From NCBI GenBank assembly GCA_018269055.1, contig JAFDVI010000020.1:496001-560000 (forward strand): DNA of 64,000 nucleotides, read 5' to 3'. Within the stretch, counting starts at the first letter, position 1. Each line of letters opens with the position of its first letter. Below, in pieces: positions 1 to 11,089 of this stretch. The translations under genes and the position numbers were made by a program. The notes beneath the pieces were generated by a model. The model did no database searches. It worked only from the letters and a program-made list of their open reading frames with translations, and was not told where the DNA came from. Source of the stretch: Acidobacteriota bacterium. GTDB lineage: Bacteria; Acidobacteriota; Blastocatellia; RBC074.

Positions 1-1
1 T

Positions 2-301
2 CAAAAAGACTGGCAACGAAGCCGCCAGAAGAACTGGCAAAAAGATTGGCAGAAAAGTTTGCAGAAAAACTGGTGGGCTTATGTGCTGCTGGGGCCTGCG
101 ATTTCGGCTCTATATCTTTACAATGTCTTCGCGTCTGCCTGGAACAGACGAATTGTCTGGCGCGGCATTGGCTACGAAATGACTTCACCAACGGAAACAA
201 CGATTTTGCACCGGCCCAAAATTCGTTCATTCCAAGATCCGTCAGCAACGACTCCTCGGAGGCGAAAAGCTTCCGTTCCTTCTTCCTCAACCAAGCCATA
301 A
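2..301 (+). CDS. C-terminal fragment of a membrane glycosyltransferase (5' end outside window)
   Basis: The reading frame is open from the first bases and stops at 299-301, so only about the last 100 residues are present. A basic, Trp-rich stretch (repeated NWQK/DWQK) leads into a hydrophobic segment around WWAYVLLGPAISALYLYNV, then IVWRGIGYEM and SPTETTILHR. The WRGI-YE-SPTET tail resembles the C-terminus of family 2 membrane glycosyltransferases of the ceramide glucosyltransferase/HpnI type, where a final membrane helix precedes a short cytoplasmic tail. This is recognised from the tail only; the catalytic domain is outside the window. No terminator is visible before the groES promoter about 100 bp downstream. 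Confidence 0.5.
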   Translation, partial: QKDWQRSRQKNWQKDWQKSLQKNWWAYVLLGPAISALYLYNVFASAWNRRIVWRGIGYEMTSPTETTILHRPKIRSFQDPSATTPRRRKASVPSSSTKP

Positions 302-396
302 CCACCTCTTTTCACTAAATTTACGATTTCCCAATTCTTCGGCGACGCTTACTGCTTTGGAACTTCACAAACTTTTGCCAGAAAGCATTCTGGTAA

Positions 397-425
397 TTGA
401 CAGTTACCGGTTGGCTCAATATACT
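397..425 (+). promoter_or_regulatory. Sigma-70-type promoter of groES-groEL
   Basis: A consensus -35 box TTGACA (397-402) is separated by exactly 17 nt from TATACT (420-425), which matches the -10 consensus at five of six positions. Transcription would start near 432, inside the CIRCE operator, leaving a leader of about 147 nt before groES. A weaker TATAAC at 527-532 has no well-spaced -35 partner. Confidence 0.75.
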
Positions 426-451
426 CTGCACTCGCTTTTGGAGAGTGCTAA
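425..451. promoter_or_regulatory. CIRCE operator (HrcA binding site)
   Basis: The right half-site GAGTGCTAA (443-451) is a perfect CIRCE half. The left half TCTGCACTC (425-433) matches TTAGCACTC at seven of nine positions. The spacer is the canonical 9 nt. It overlaps the -10 box and the predicted transcription start, as expected for repression by HrcA. The operon is therefore probably induced by heat through HrcA release. hrcA itself is not in the window. Confidence 0.85.
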
Positions 452-578
452 AAAACCTAACGAGACTGCCGCACATTTTATGAGCATGCAGCACTCAACT
501 TTTTACACTCCGAAGGCGGAATAGCCTATAACTTAATCTACGTTACCAAGAATCAACAATTTGAAAGGAGTTTCCCAA

Positions 579-899
<321 letters not shown>

Positions 900-933
900 G
901 CATCAACTACCGGAGATTTAATAGGAGGAATAA

Positions 934-2565
<1,632 letters not shown>

Positions 2566-2587
2566 AAACCGGTCAAGCCAACACTAC

Positions 2588-2620
2588 AAAAAAATGGGAG
2601 CCAGATGGCTCCCATTTTTT
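2588..2620 (+). terminator. Rho-independent terminator of groES-groEL
   Basis: A 14-bp arm AAAAAATGGGAGCC and its exact complement GGCTCCCATTTTTT are separated by a 4-nt loop, and the right arm ends in six T. It starts 23 bp after groEL. The A-run on the left means it could also work for the convergent minus-strand gene ending at 2634. Confidence 0.9.
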
Positions 2621-2633
2621 GATTTCACTTCAA

Positions 2634-3791
2634 TCAAAAAATGGTGGCGAGACTTTTCATAAGTCTCGGTTTCAGGTCAACGTAGCCCTGATCGCCAGCC
2701 ACCAGATCGCGTAGCACTTCGCGGATTCCGCGATGCCGTTTGGCGAATTGCACCATACGCTCGGTCAATCGCGCGCCGGCAAAGTTACCGTAATAAAACC
2801 GATCCGAAAGCTCCGAAGCGCGACGGAGTTCAGCTCCGAACTCCGATCGCCACATCGGATCGAAATCCGCCACACGCGATTTCATCGCTTCCGCCAACAA
2901 ATCGGCCGATTTGATCGCGTAATAAATGCCTTCGCCGGTCAGCGGGTCCACAAACCCGGCGGCATCGCCAATCAGCGCCCAGGCCTGTTGAACGTCGCAC
3001 GTCCGCAACCCGTCCCAGGTTTTCACATCCAACGCAGGCAAAATCGCCGCATAAAAGTTCGTGTTGACAGTCTTGTTTCCAGTTGCGCTGCGGATTTCGC
3101 GCGCGGCTTGCGGATCTTCGAATTCGATGTACCCCAGCAATTTTTCCTTTAACCGAGCGGGCGTTACTTCCTGATAGCCGCTGGCGATGCCATAGGAAAT
3201 GTGATCGTGGCGCGGAAACAGCCACAAATAGCCACTGGCATCTTCCAGGTATTTCACATCCACGCGCGTTGGCGGTTGAGCCGATTTCACATTCCAACCC
3301 AGCGCGTACGCGAAGTCTTTCGCCTCAAACTTTACGCCGACTCTTCGACGGATGACGCTGCTCGCGCCATCGGCTCCGACCAGAAAGTCCGCAGTGAATT
3401 CGCCCGCAGAAGTTTCCAGCCGCCAGCGCCCGTTGCTGAAATCGTTTTTTTCGACGCGCGCCACGCGAAGTTCCGCGCCTGCTGCAACGGCGCGCTGCCG
3501 CATCATCTCCGCAAGCTCCCTGCGAGAGTAAATGGCGAATTCGTGACTGGGTTTGACGCTTAACTCCCGCCCTGCGGCGGAAATCAGCCGAAGGCTCGAA
3601 ATCATTTGTTTCGGAGACTCGCCATTGAGCAAAAACGGAAATTCGCGCAACGCTTTTGACGTGACGCCGCCGCCGCATGGTTTTTCCCACGCCGGACGCG
3701 CATCGAACAGCAAAACGTCCATTCCAAAATTGCTGAGTTGATAAGCCAGATGAGAACCGGCGGGGCCTGCGCCGACAACTGCCACTCGCAT
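2634..3791 (-). CDS. Geranylgeranyl reductase-family FAD-dependent oxidoreductase
   Basis: This flavoprotein probably reduces isoprenoid double bonds or hydroxylates an aromatic or lipid substrate. The 385-residue protein begins with the Rossmann FAD motif VVGAGPAGSHLA, followed by the family mark PCGGGVTSKAL near residue 40. A second FAD element GADGASSVIRR lies near residue 140, and the third (ALIGDAAGFVDPLTGEG) near residue 270. This order is that of the GGR/PHBH superfamily. Which isoprenoid it acts on (menaquinone side chain, lipid or carotenoid) cannot be read from the sequence. It is convergent with groEL and divergent from the large secreted protein at 4090. Confidence 0.8.
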   Translation of the reverse strand: MRVAVVGAGPAGSHLAYQLSNFGMDVLLFDARPAWEKPCGGGVTSKALREFPFLLNGESPKQMISSLRLISAAGRELSVKPSHEFAIYSRRELAEMMRQRAVAAGAELRVARVEKNDFSNGRWRLETSAGEFTADFLVGADGASSVIRRRVGVKFEAKDFAYALGWNVKSAQPPTRVDVKYLEDASGYLWLFPRHDHISYGIASGYQEVTPARLKEKLLGYIEFEDPQAAREIRSATGNKTVNTNFYAAILPALDVKTWDGLRTCDVQQAWALIGDAAGFVDPLTGEGIYYAIKSADLLAEAMKSRVADFDPMWRSEFGAELRRASELSDRFYYGNFAGARLTERMVQFAKRHRGIREVLRDLVAGDQGYVDLKPRLMKSLATIF

Positions 3792-4089
3792 GCGGGGACT
3801 CCTTCAAGGAAAATTTCCGTGCTTGATAAACCGGGGACGGATTATACCCAGCCAGAGGCAAAATTGCGTTTCTCCCTACAACCGTCTTGAAGTCAGCATT
3901 TTACGAGCCTGCCAGACATCGCATTCAAACCGCTTTCAACTTTTATTTACGATAAATTCAACTGCACCTAAATACCTAGCTCACTTGCCGATCCTATTGT
4001 CCAGCCTGCAATCGCAAAGGAGTTTTTACTCCCCTTCACTCAGTTAAAAAGTTCGGGAAACCCATCCGGGTTGAAAAGGAGAACATCCG
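3792..4089. other. Divergent intergenic region
   Basis: This 298-bp AT-rich region separates two divergent genes and must hold both promoters. No convincing -35/-10 pair or operator was picked out. The only clear signal is the ribosome-binding site AAGGAG at about 4075 for the plus-strand gene. Confidence 0.5.
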
Positions 4090-7000
4090 ATGAAGTTGAA
4101 TCGCTCAATCGAAAAAGTTTCACTCATAGCTCTTAGCGCGGCGTTCATCGTTGCAGTTGCCTGCTTTATCGCGGGCGTATCACCCATTCAGATACCCGCA
4201 GCCACGGCGGCCCCAGTGGTCGCCTGTCCGCCCTCAAGCATTGACGGCGTCATCGGCAGCGGCAGCACGGACTGGCCATTTGTCACCGGCAACCAAACCT
4301 CAAGATTATTTCGCAACGCTGTTGAATCCAGTTGCGGCACACAAAAACCCACACCTACGCTGACCGATGTCGGCACGCAGTTCAAATTCGACGCGTTCTC
4401 GTTCAGCAACACTACGGCCCTTCCGATTTGCGTCACTGTCATCACCACGCCCACTGCCAACGGCCAGTTGTTCGCGGCTGCGTATGACGGCAGCTTCAAC
4501 CCCAATAATGTACAAGCAAACTACCTGGGCGATGCGGGCGACAGCGACGGAACGCATGCCTTCTCTTTTGTCGTGCCTGGCAATCACAACTTTGTAATCG
4601 TACAGAGCCGCGTTAATACCGCCGCCAACCCGCCGTCGCTGGCGTACAGCTTCAAAGTGTTGGGCGTTCCGACCTGCAATTCCTGCCCGCCCCAGATCAT
4701 CAGCGGAACCATTGGCAGCGGTAGCGCACAATGGCCAGCAACGATTGACACTCAAACGGGCCGGCTCTTCCGGGATGCGGTCGCCTCGGTTTGCAGTCCG
4801 GCCAAACCTGTTCCCAGCGTTACAGACGCTTCGACACAGTTCACTTATGACGCGTACACCTTTCTGAACACTTCAGTGTCAACGGTTTGCGTCACCGTCA
4901 ACACCACAGCGGGCGCGCCAAACCAGATTCTGACGGCTGCATACCTGGATCGCTACAATCGCCTGGACGTACAGGAAAATTACCTTGGTGACGCGGGCAA
5001 CAGTGATCAATTGCGTAGTTTTTCGTTCAACGTGCCGGGCAAGCGTTCGTTCACCATTGTCCAGAGCCGCGTCAATACCGCCGCCAATCCCACTTCGCTG
5101 GATTATTTTTTCAGTGTCAGTGGACTGACGGGTTGTACGGCTTGTCCGGTCATAGACATCTCTCCCAATGCGATCCCCAACGCGCGAATGGGGCAATCTT
5201 ACAGCCAGCAACTGACGCGAACTGGCGGAGCAGCTTCGGGCACGTGGAGCATTGTGAAAGGCTCGCTGCCAAGTGGTCTGACGCTCAATCCTTCAACGGG
5301 CTTGCTTTCCGGCACGCCAACGGTGTCGGGCAACTTCAACTTTTCGGCGCGGTTCACGGACAGCAATGGCTGCCTGGGCGAAATACGTTATTTTTTGCAA
5401 GTCGTTGTTTGCCCAACGATTGACCTGACACCCAGCACACTATCCAGCGCCACAGTCGGCGTCCCGTACAGCCAGCAATTGGGCACGACAGCGGGCACGC
5501 CGACATTTACCTTCAGCTTATTTGCAGGTTCGTTGCCACCCGGATTGACGCTTTCTTCCAGCGGATTGATTTCCGGCACGCTGACGTCAGCCTCTTCGAC
5601 AAACTTTACCGTCAGGGTCACGGACGCGTTTGGCTGTATAGGAAACCGGACCTACACCATCATCGGTTGTAACGTCGTCACAGTGAATCCGGCGACGGCG
5701 GCCAATGGTTTTGCCGGCCAGTCATATACGCAAAACTTTTCGCAATCGGGCGGAGCAGGAACCATCACTTGGAGCGTCAGCGCGGGAGCGTTGCCGCCTG
5801 GACTGACGCAAAACACCGGCACAGGAGCCATTACCGGAACACCGACAGTCGTTGGAACATTCGACTTTACAGCCAGAGCAACCTCTTTCAACGGTTGTTT
5901 TGGCGAACGCGCTTACACCGTGACGATTTCCGGCGGCGGGTTGCAGTTCTATCCACTGGCCCATCCGGTTCGTTTGCTGGACACCAGAGCCGGCCAAACG
6001 GGATGCGACGCTCCGGGCGCAGTGATTCCCGGTGGAAGTTCGCGGACGCAAACGGCAGCGGGCAGAACCTGTGATGGGTTGACGATTCCAGCTAGCGCAC
6101 GATCCCTGGTGGGCAACATCACAACGGTTCAATCCGGCGGCGGCTTTTTGACGCTTTATCCCAGCGACGCCGCTCAACCCAACGTCGCCAACTCAAACTA
6201 TGCGGCGAACCAGATTTTGAACAATGTTTTCACGGTCGGGCTTGGCGCGGGCGATGGAGCCTTCAAAATCTTCGTCACCACGGACACTAACGTCGTCGTT
6301 GACATCACGGGGTATTACGCGCCTCCGGCGGCGGGCGGGCTGTACTTTCATCCACTGCCCAAGCCGGTTCGGTTGATGGATACGCGAGCCGGACAAACCG
6401 CCTGCTTCAATCCGGGATCGCCGCTTCAGGCGAATTCCACAACTTCGCAACTGGGACAGACGGCCTGTGACGGCGTCACCATTCCGGCGGGAGCGCAGGC
6501 TTTGGTGGGCAACGCCACGACGGTCAATCCGCTGAGCAACGGCTTTCTGACGCTGTTCCCGGCGGACGCCGCGCAACCGTTGGCCGCCAGTTCAAACTTC
6601 CAGACGGGCATTAACATGAATGCTCCGTTCACCGTCGGGTTATCACCAAGCGGGCAGTTCAATATCTTCACCGCCGCGACGACGGATTTGGTGATTGATG
6701 TGTTGGGATATTTCAGTGCGCAGGCGAGCGATTCGAACGGGCAAGGATTGCTGTTCAATTCGCTGGCGCATCCGGTGCGGTTGCTGGAAACGCGTCAGGG
6801 CTTTACGGGTTGCACCACACACAGCGGCTTGCCGATGGCCGCAGGCACGGAAAATTTGCAGCCCGTGCGCGGAACCTGTGACGGCGTGACCATTGCCAAC
6901 AACGCTTTGGGCATTGTCGGCAACGCAACGGTCATCAATCAGACCAGCAACGGATTTCTGACCTTCTGGCCCAGCGATGCGGCGTCGCGGCCATTGGCTG

Positions 7001-7140
7001 CAACGTCGAACTACCGATTGGGCCAGGTGTTTAACCGGCATTTCACCGTCGGACTGGGAACGTCGGATGGACGATTCAAAATCTTTTCGTCCGCGACGAC
7101 CGACTTGATCATTGATGTGTCGGGATTTTTCGCGCCATAA
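4090..7140 (+). CDS. Large secreted modular protein with putative Ig-like (He_PIG-type) domains
   Basis: The 1016-residue protein has an N-terminal hydrophobic export segment (about 11-32) and three kinds of repeat. Two copies of a Cys-bounded domain start near 46 and 197 (IGSGSTDWP and IGSGSAQWP). Three putative Ig-like domains start near 352, 440 and 526, with the SGLTL..TGLLSGTPT pattern of He_PIG domains. Three C-terminal repeats of about 130 residues start near 617, 750 and 887, each opening with HPVRLLDTRAG-like sequence and closing with TDLVIDVSGYF-like sequence. No catalytic motif is seen, so a surface-exposed or secreted binding role is inferred. Ribosome-binding site AAGGAG precedes the ATG. 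It is convergent with the gene ending at 7238. Confidence 0.7.
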   Translation: MKLNRSIEKVSLIALSAAFIVAVACFIAGVSPIQIPAATAAPVVACPPSSIDGVIGSGSTDWPFVTGNQTSRLFRNAVESSCGTQKPTPTLTDVGTQFKFDAFSFSNTTALPICVTVITTPTANGQLFAAAYDGSFNPNNVQANYLGDAGDSDGTHAFSFVVPGNHNFVIVQSRVNTAANPPSLAYSFKVLGVPTCNSCPPQIISGTIGSGSAQWPATIDTQTGRLFRDAVASVCSPAKPVPSVTDASTQFTYDAYTFLNTSVSTVCVTVNTTAGAPNQILTAAYLDRYNRLDVQENYLGDAGNSDQLRSFSFNVPGKRSFTIVQSRVNTAANPTSLDYFFSVSGLTGCTACPVIDISPNAIPNARMGQSYSQQLTRTGGAASGTWSIVKGSLPSGLTLNPSTGLLSGTPTVSGNFNFSARFTDSNGCLGEIRYFLQVVVCPTIDLTPSTLSSATVGVPYSQQLGTTAGTPTFTFSLFAGSLPPGLTLSSSGLISGTLTSASSTNFTVRVTDAFGCIGNRTYTIIGCNVVTVNPATAANGFAGQSYTQNFSQSGGAGTITWSVSAGALPPGLTQNTGTGAITGTPTVVGTFDFTARATSFNGCFGERAYTVTISGGGLQFYPLAHPVRLLDTRAGQTGCDAPGAVIPGGSSRTQTAAGRTCDGLTIPASARSLVGNITTVQSGGGFLTLYPSDAAQPNVANSNYAANQILNNVFTVGLGAGDGAFKIFVTTDTNVVVDITGYYAPPAAGGLYFHPLPKPVRLMDTRAGQTACFNPGSPLQANSTTSQLGQTACDGVTIPAGAQALVGNATTVNPLSNGFLTLFPADAAQPLAASSNFQTGINMNAPFTVGLSPSGQFNIFTAATTDLVIDVLGYFSAQASDSNGQGLLFNSLAHPVRLLETRQGFTGCTTHSGLPMAAGTENLQPVRGTCDGVTIANNALGIVGNATVINQTSNGFLTFWPSDAASRPLAATSNYRLGQVFNRHFTVGLGTSDGRFKIFSSATTDLIIDVSGFFAP

Positions 7141-7141
7141 G

Positions 7142-7193
7142 AAAATCATGTAGAAGCCCGCACGAAGAAAATCATGTAGAAGCCCGCACGAAG
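7142..7193. repeat. Tandem 26-bp duplication of a repeat arm
   Basis: The 26-bp unit starting AAAATCATGTAGAAGCCCGC occurs twice without a gap (7142-7167 and 7168-7193). The second copy runs into the palindromic repeat that follows, so the first looks like a slippage or partial-duplication product of the left arm. Confidence 0.85.
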
Positions 7194-7234
7194 CAAGGGC
7201 GAACTCGCGCCCTTACTCCGTGCGGGCTTCTGCA
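7177..7234. repeat. Palindromic intergenic repeat, unoccupied copy related to the IS110 target
   Basis: The left arm TAGAAGCCCGCACGAAGCAA plus GGGCG (from 7177) pairs imperfectly with the right arm ending TGCGGGCTTCTGCA (7234); the centre is AACTC. Half copies of the same element flank the IS110 insertion at 33158 and 34395. It lies between two convergent genes and could act as a bidirectional terminator or processing hairpin. Confidence 0.85.
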
Positions 7235-7237
7235 CTT

Positions 7238-9055
7238 TCATTTCACGCTCAGCTTGAAATCGTCGTGCCGTTGGCAGGCAGCCAACTCAACGGCGTTGCC
7301 TGCGGCTTCGGCTTCTTTGCGCAGTGTTGCGCGCTGCGCGGCATCCCAGGACAATTTGTTGGAATCGTCTTTGGCCGGTTTGGCCAGCAGCAGGTATTTG
7401 CCCGGCGTGATGTTTTTGAACTGGAAAGAACCTTCGCCGGTGGTGTTGGTTTGCGCGTAGCGCAGCACATCGTCGGCGTATTCTTTTTCCGCAGGGATTA
7501 GATGGATTTGCATTTTGCCTTTGCCGGATTCGGACAAACTGCCTTTCAATCCGGCTGCGCCTTCGGCGATGGTGATGGTGACGTTGGTCAGCTTTTCTCC
7601 GGATTTCAGCAAGGCTCCGCTGCGGCCCAGGTTTGCCGCCGCCGTCATCGCTGGCGCAGTTTTGCGCGTGGCGGTGGCGGCGGTTGGGGTGGCCGGACTT
7701 CCGGATTGAATTGACCGAACGTACCAGGTTTCATCCGGCAAATTGACGGACAACCGCCAGCGACCGGCTTCCAGATTGCGAAATAAAAAATCTCCGCTCG
7801 GCGATGGCGCAATGGGGCGAAGCGGCGCGGATTTTCGATTGTCGTTGGCAGCATCTACGTGATGCACCGACAGCAAAACTTCTTCAGTAAACGAACGCCT
7901 GGGCGAAGGGCAGGCCGCTGCGGAATTGGCTGCGGCGTGTTCGAGAGTGACTTTGCCGCTCAGCAATGCCAGTGGAGTCAAGCTGAGTTGAACGCCGGAA
8001 ACGTCCGCGCCGCGAACGGAAACGTGGCGCGGTTCGGAAACCAGATCGCTTTCGGTTGCGCCAACGCCTCGTCGGGCAGAGAGTTCATATTCGCCATCGG
8101 GGATGTTGTAAAACGCAAAGCCGCGCGTCTGGCTTCGGTCGGATTGAAACGTTGTCGCTACGACGGAATCGGTTCCGGCCACGTTCAGCAGAATTTCCAT
8201 TCCGCCAAAATCATTGTTGCTTGTCTGGTTGTTTGCCTTGTTGGCGGTCGCGGCAATCACGGCTCTGCCGCCAACCGAGTGACCTTTGTCCGCGCGGTAG
8301 CGAATGTCCACGCCGGTTAATTCATCGCCGGGACGAACGGCAAGGGGAATCGCCGCATCGCGTGCCGAAGACGGGTAATACGTCGGCGCATCCTCCCTGT
8401 AAGGCGAAAGCGCTCTGCCCTGATCTCCCATTTGTCCCGCCTGCACAATGTATGAGCCGGGAATCAATCCGTAAATTCGGTAAACGCCTCGATCATCGGT
8501 TCGCCAATTGCGCCCGAAGCTTCGCGCTGCGGATAACTCGTCGGTTTCGCCGTTGACATTGCCGATGCGAATGGCGCTGACGTTGACGCCCGTCAGCGGT
8601 TCGCCGTTGGCGTTATGAACTTTGCCGGTGATGACGCCGCCTTTCACCAATGTGATGTTGGCAAATTCGCCCAGCCGATAAAGATTGCCGGTAGCTTCTT
8701 CACCTTCAGAGCCTTCAGGCATTGGCGCAACATATCCTGGGATCGAAGCTGAAATGAAATAAGACGCAGGAGCCAAGTTGGGGAACTCGAAATTTCCTTC
8801 GTCATCGGTGACAGTTTGCGAAGGCATTGCCATCGGTTGACCGGGGCCTTGCCTGCGAATGCCGCTGCGTCCAAACGGAATCGCCATTACCGGAATGCTG
8901 GCCAATGGTTGCCCATCGTTTCCCGTCACGCGTCCTTTAATCGAGCCGTTTTTCGGCGTTTCGGATGGAGTCGCCGGTTGCTGCGCGAAGGCGATCATCG
9001 TTGCGCAGCAAAGCGCGACGGGCAAAAAAACAACTGCTGGGAATTTCGTCTTCAT
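7238..9055 (-). CDS. Secreted carboxypeptidase-regulatory-like domain protein
   Basis: The 605-residue product starts with a signal peptide (MKTKFPAVVFLPVALCC..AFAQQ). It holds several beta-sandwich repeats of the carboxypeptidase-regulatory/CNA-B type: IKGRVTGNDGQPLASIPV near 45, ITGKVHNANGEPLTGVNV near 150, and EGSFQFKNITPGKYLLLAKP near 560. These domains are usually extracellular structural or ligand-binding modules. ATG at 9055 is chosen over the in-frame TTG at 9073 because the GGAGAG ribosome-binding site lies between them. It starts 23 bp after the stop of the similar upstream gene, so the two form an operon. No enzymatic motif is present. Confidence 0.7.
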   Translation of the reverse strand: MKTKFPAVVFLPVALCCATMIAFAQQPATPSETPKNGSIKGRVTGNDGQPLASIPVMAIPFGRSGIRRQGPGQPMAMPSQTVTDDEGNFEFPNLAPASYFISASIPGYVAPMPEGSEGEEATGNLYRLGEFANITLVKGGVITGKVHNANGEPLTGVNVSAIRIGNVNGETDELSAARSFGRNWRTDDRGVYRIYGLIPGSYIVQAGQMGDQGRALSPYREDAPTYYPSSARDAAIPLAVRPGDELTGVDIRYRADKGHSVGGRAVIAATANKANNQTSNNDFGGMEILLNVAGTDSVVATTFQSDRSQTRGFAFYNIPDGEYELSARRGVGATESDLVSEPRHVSVRGADVSGVQLSLTPLALLSGKVTLEHAAANSAAACPSPRRSFTEEVLLSVHHVDAANDNRKSAPLRPIAPSPSGDFLFRNLEAGRWRLSVNLPDETWYVRSIQSGSPATPTAATATRKTAPAMTAAANLGRSGALLKSGEKLTNVTITIAEGAAGLKGSLSESGKGKMQIHLIPAEKEYADDVLRYAQTNTTGEGSFQFKNITPGKYLLLAKPAKDDSNKLSWDAAQRATLRKEAEAAGNAVELAACQRHDDFKLSVK

Positions 9056-9078
9056 CAAAACTGCTCTCCACAATCCGG

Positions 9079-10989
9079 TTACTGCGCCAGGTTGAGCGTC
9101 AGCGTCACATTGATCGGCGTGCTGTTAGACACTGTAACGGTTTGACGTACGTCGGGAAGTCGCGTTGGCTGTTGCTGCTGGCCTGCGCCTTGCCCACCCT
9201 GTCCGCCACGTCCGGGGGCGCCGCCTTGCCCTCTGCCGCCTGGGCCTCCGCCCAAATTGCCCGTCAATCGCACTTCGTATGTTCCTGGTAATAGGTTTTC
9301 GATTCGGAATTGGCCATCGGCTTCAACGCGCGCATTGCTGCCGCCGCCAGCCGTTGGCATGCTATTGCTCAGGGAGCGTGCGGAAACATTCAACCGCGCA
9401 TTCGGCGGAAGCGTTCCGCCCGTAACGACCACGCGACCCTGAATCACAGCCGAACCGTATCCGACGACGATGCGAATGCCTCCGACATCTTCGCCCGACG
9501 TTAGCTCGATGTCTCCGTTAATCGGGGAACCGTTGCGTTCGATGCGAACAAGCCTGAACGCGCCACCGCCTGATCCTCCGAAACCGCCTCCGTTAATGCT
9601 CAATCGGGCCGTTCCCGGAGCCAAACCGCTGACACGAAACATTCCTTCCGGGCTGACGGCTGACAAACTGGTTCGCCCTGAAGTCGAACCGCCTTGGCCG
9701 GGGCCTTGTCTTTGCTGGTTTTGTTGCGCGCCGCGCGAATTGGCGAACACCATCAACTGCGAGAGCTTACTGATGATGGTCGGATCGTTCGATCCTTCGA
9801 TGGAAACAATGCCTGCGATGGAAGCGCCGCGAATGACTTTCAGTTCGATGCCCGACGCGTCGCTGCCGGAAATTTCAAAGCTCGTTGATTCGCCGCTGTA
9901 AAACTCTCCGGTCGTAGGAGTTCCGCCGGAAAAACTGTATGGCGTCGCTGATGCCGCATACTTTCCCGGCATCAATCCCGTGATTTTGAACTCGCCTTTT
10001 TCGTTTGAGGCGCCGCTGCTTCCTCCGCCGGGTTGCGGCGGCCCGAAACGGCCATTGCGCGCCTCTCTGGCTACACTGACGGTCACGCCCGGAACCGGCT
10101 GGCCGCTTTGCGAATCCAGCACCTTGCCGGTGACTGCGTAAGCCTTTAACGGCCCATCCAATCGAATGTCTATGCCTTCGGCGACGGTGCCTTCGGAAAT
10201 TTCAATGACCTGTGCTTCGGATTGTTCGGTCGTGCCGGGATGAAACGTTCTGGCGTAACTGGTTCGGCGCATTGCGACAGGGCCGATTCTGTTGCCGCCG
10301 TCGTTGCCCGCGCTGACCAGATACCGGCCAGCGGGCAATCCATACACGCGATAGACGCCGCGATCATCGGTTTCCAACCCGGCCCGGTTGCCGCCACCGG
10401 CAGAGGGCCTGGCCTGGCCGGTTGCATCCACCATCATCAGATTGACGCGTTCGGCGATGACTGGACGATCATTGTTGTCGCTGACGCGGCCCGTGATGAC
10501 TCCGCCGCGCGCCAGCGTGAAATCAATCTGCGAAACCATCTGGCCGTCGCTGACGGTGACGGTTTTGCCTCCGCCTTGACCGCCAGGGCCGCCGAAGCCA
10601 CCACCTCCAAAGCCGCCGGGTCTTCCAGCGTTTCCAGGAATTGCAGGATTCCCAGGCGTATTTGCCGTGTTGCTGTTGATCACAAAGGTTTCGGTCATCG
10701 GAACGACTCTGTACGTGCCAGCAGCAAGCCCCGTGAATTTGTATACACCGTTTTCATCGGTGGTCGCTTGAACAATGTTGTTCTGCTCGTTTTGCGGTTG
10801 GCGTGCATTTTGGTTGGAAATCAATGCCATGGGAATGCCCACGGCTGGCGCATCGCCCAGTTTGACCACGCCGCTGACGGCTGCGGTGCCCGATTGACGA
10901 GCAGGTTGTTGAACGGATTGCGCAGACACTGACAGCCAAAACGCTGCCAGTAAAATCAGGCAGAAAGCAACGCGGAAACACAAAAACAT
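9079..10989 (-). CDS. Secreted Gly-rich carboxypeptidase-regulatory-like domain protein
   Basis: The 636-residue protein has an N-terminal signal peptide (LILLAAFWLSVSAQS). It repeats the pattern SGVVKLGDAPAVGIPM..ENGVYKFTGLAAGTYRVVP, typical of carboxypeptidase-regulatory/CNA-B beta-sandwiches, at several positions (about 40-110, 170-240, 275-365). Two Gly-rich linkers (GGFGGGGFGGPGGQGGG near 130, and a Gly/Gln-rich stretch near 600) interrupt it. It is a paralogue of the downstream gene with the same ITGRVSDNNDRPV block and the same order of domains. GAGGAG precedes the ATG. Its function is probably extracellular or structural; no catalytic residues are seen. Confidence 0.7.
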   Translation of the reverse strand: MFLCFRVAFCLILLAAFWLSVSAQSVQQPARQSGTAAVSGVVKLGDAPAVGIPMALISNQNARQPQNEQNNIVQATTDENGVYKFTGLAAGTYRVVPMTETFVINSNTANTPGNPAIPGNAGRPGGFGGGGFGGPGGQGGGKTVTVSDGQMVSQIDFTLARGGVITGRVSDNNDRPVIAERVNLMMVDATGQARPSAGGGNRAGLETDDRGVYRVYGLPAGRYLVSAGNDGGNRIGPVAMRRTSYARTFHPGTTEQSEAQVIEISEGTVAEGIDIRLDGPLKAYAVTGKVLDSQSGQPVPGVTVSVAREARNGRFGPPQPGGGSSGASNEKGEFKITGLMPGKYAASATPYSFSGGTPTTGEFYSGESTSFEISGSDASGIELKVIRGASIAGIVSIEGSNDPTIISKLSQLMVFANSRGAQQNQQRQGPGQGGSTSGRTSLSAVSPEGMFRVSGLAPGTARLSINGGGFGGSGGGAFRLVRIERNGSPINGDIELTSGEDVGGIRIVVGYGSAVIQGRVVVTGGTLPPNARLNVSARSLSNSMPTAGGGSNARVEADGQFRIENLLPGTYEVRLTGNLGGGPGGRGQGGAPGRGGQGGQGAGQQQQPTRLPDVRQTVTVSNSTPINVTLTLNLAQ

Positions 10990-11089
10990 AGCCGACTCCT
11001 CAATGCATTTATTGGTTATCCAGATATTATTTCGGGTGCCAATAAAGACGAAAAAAGAGTCGGCTCGGTTGATTAAATTTTCTGTGGAT

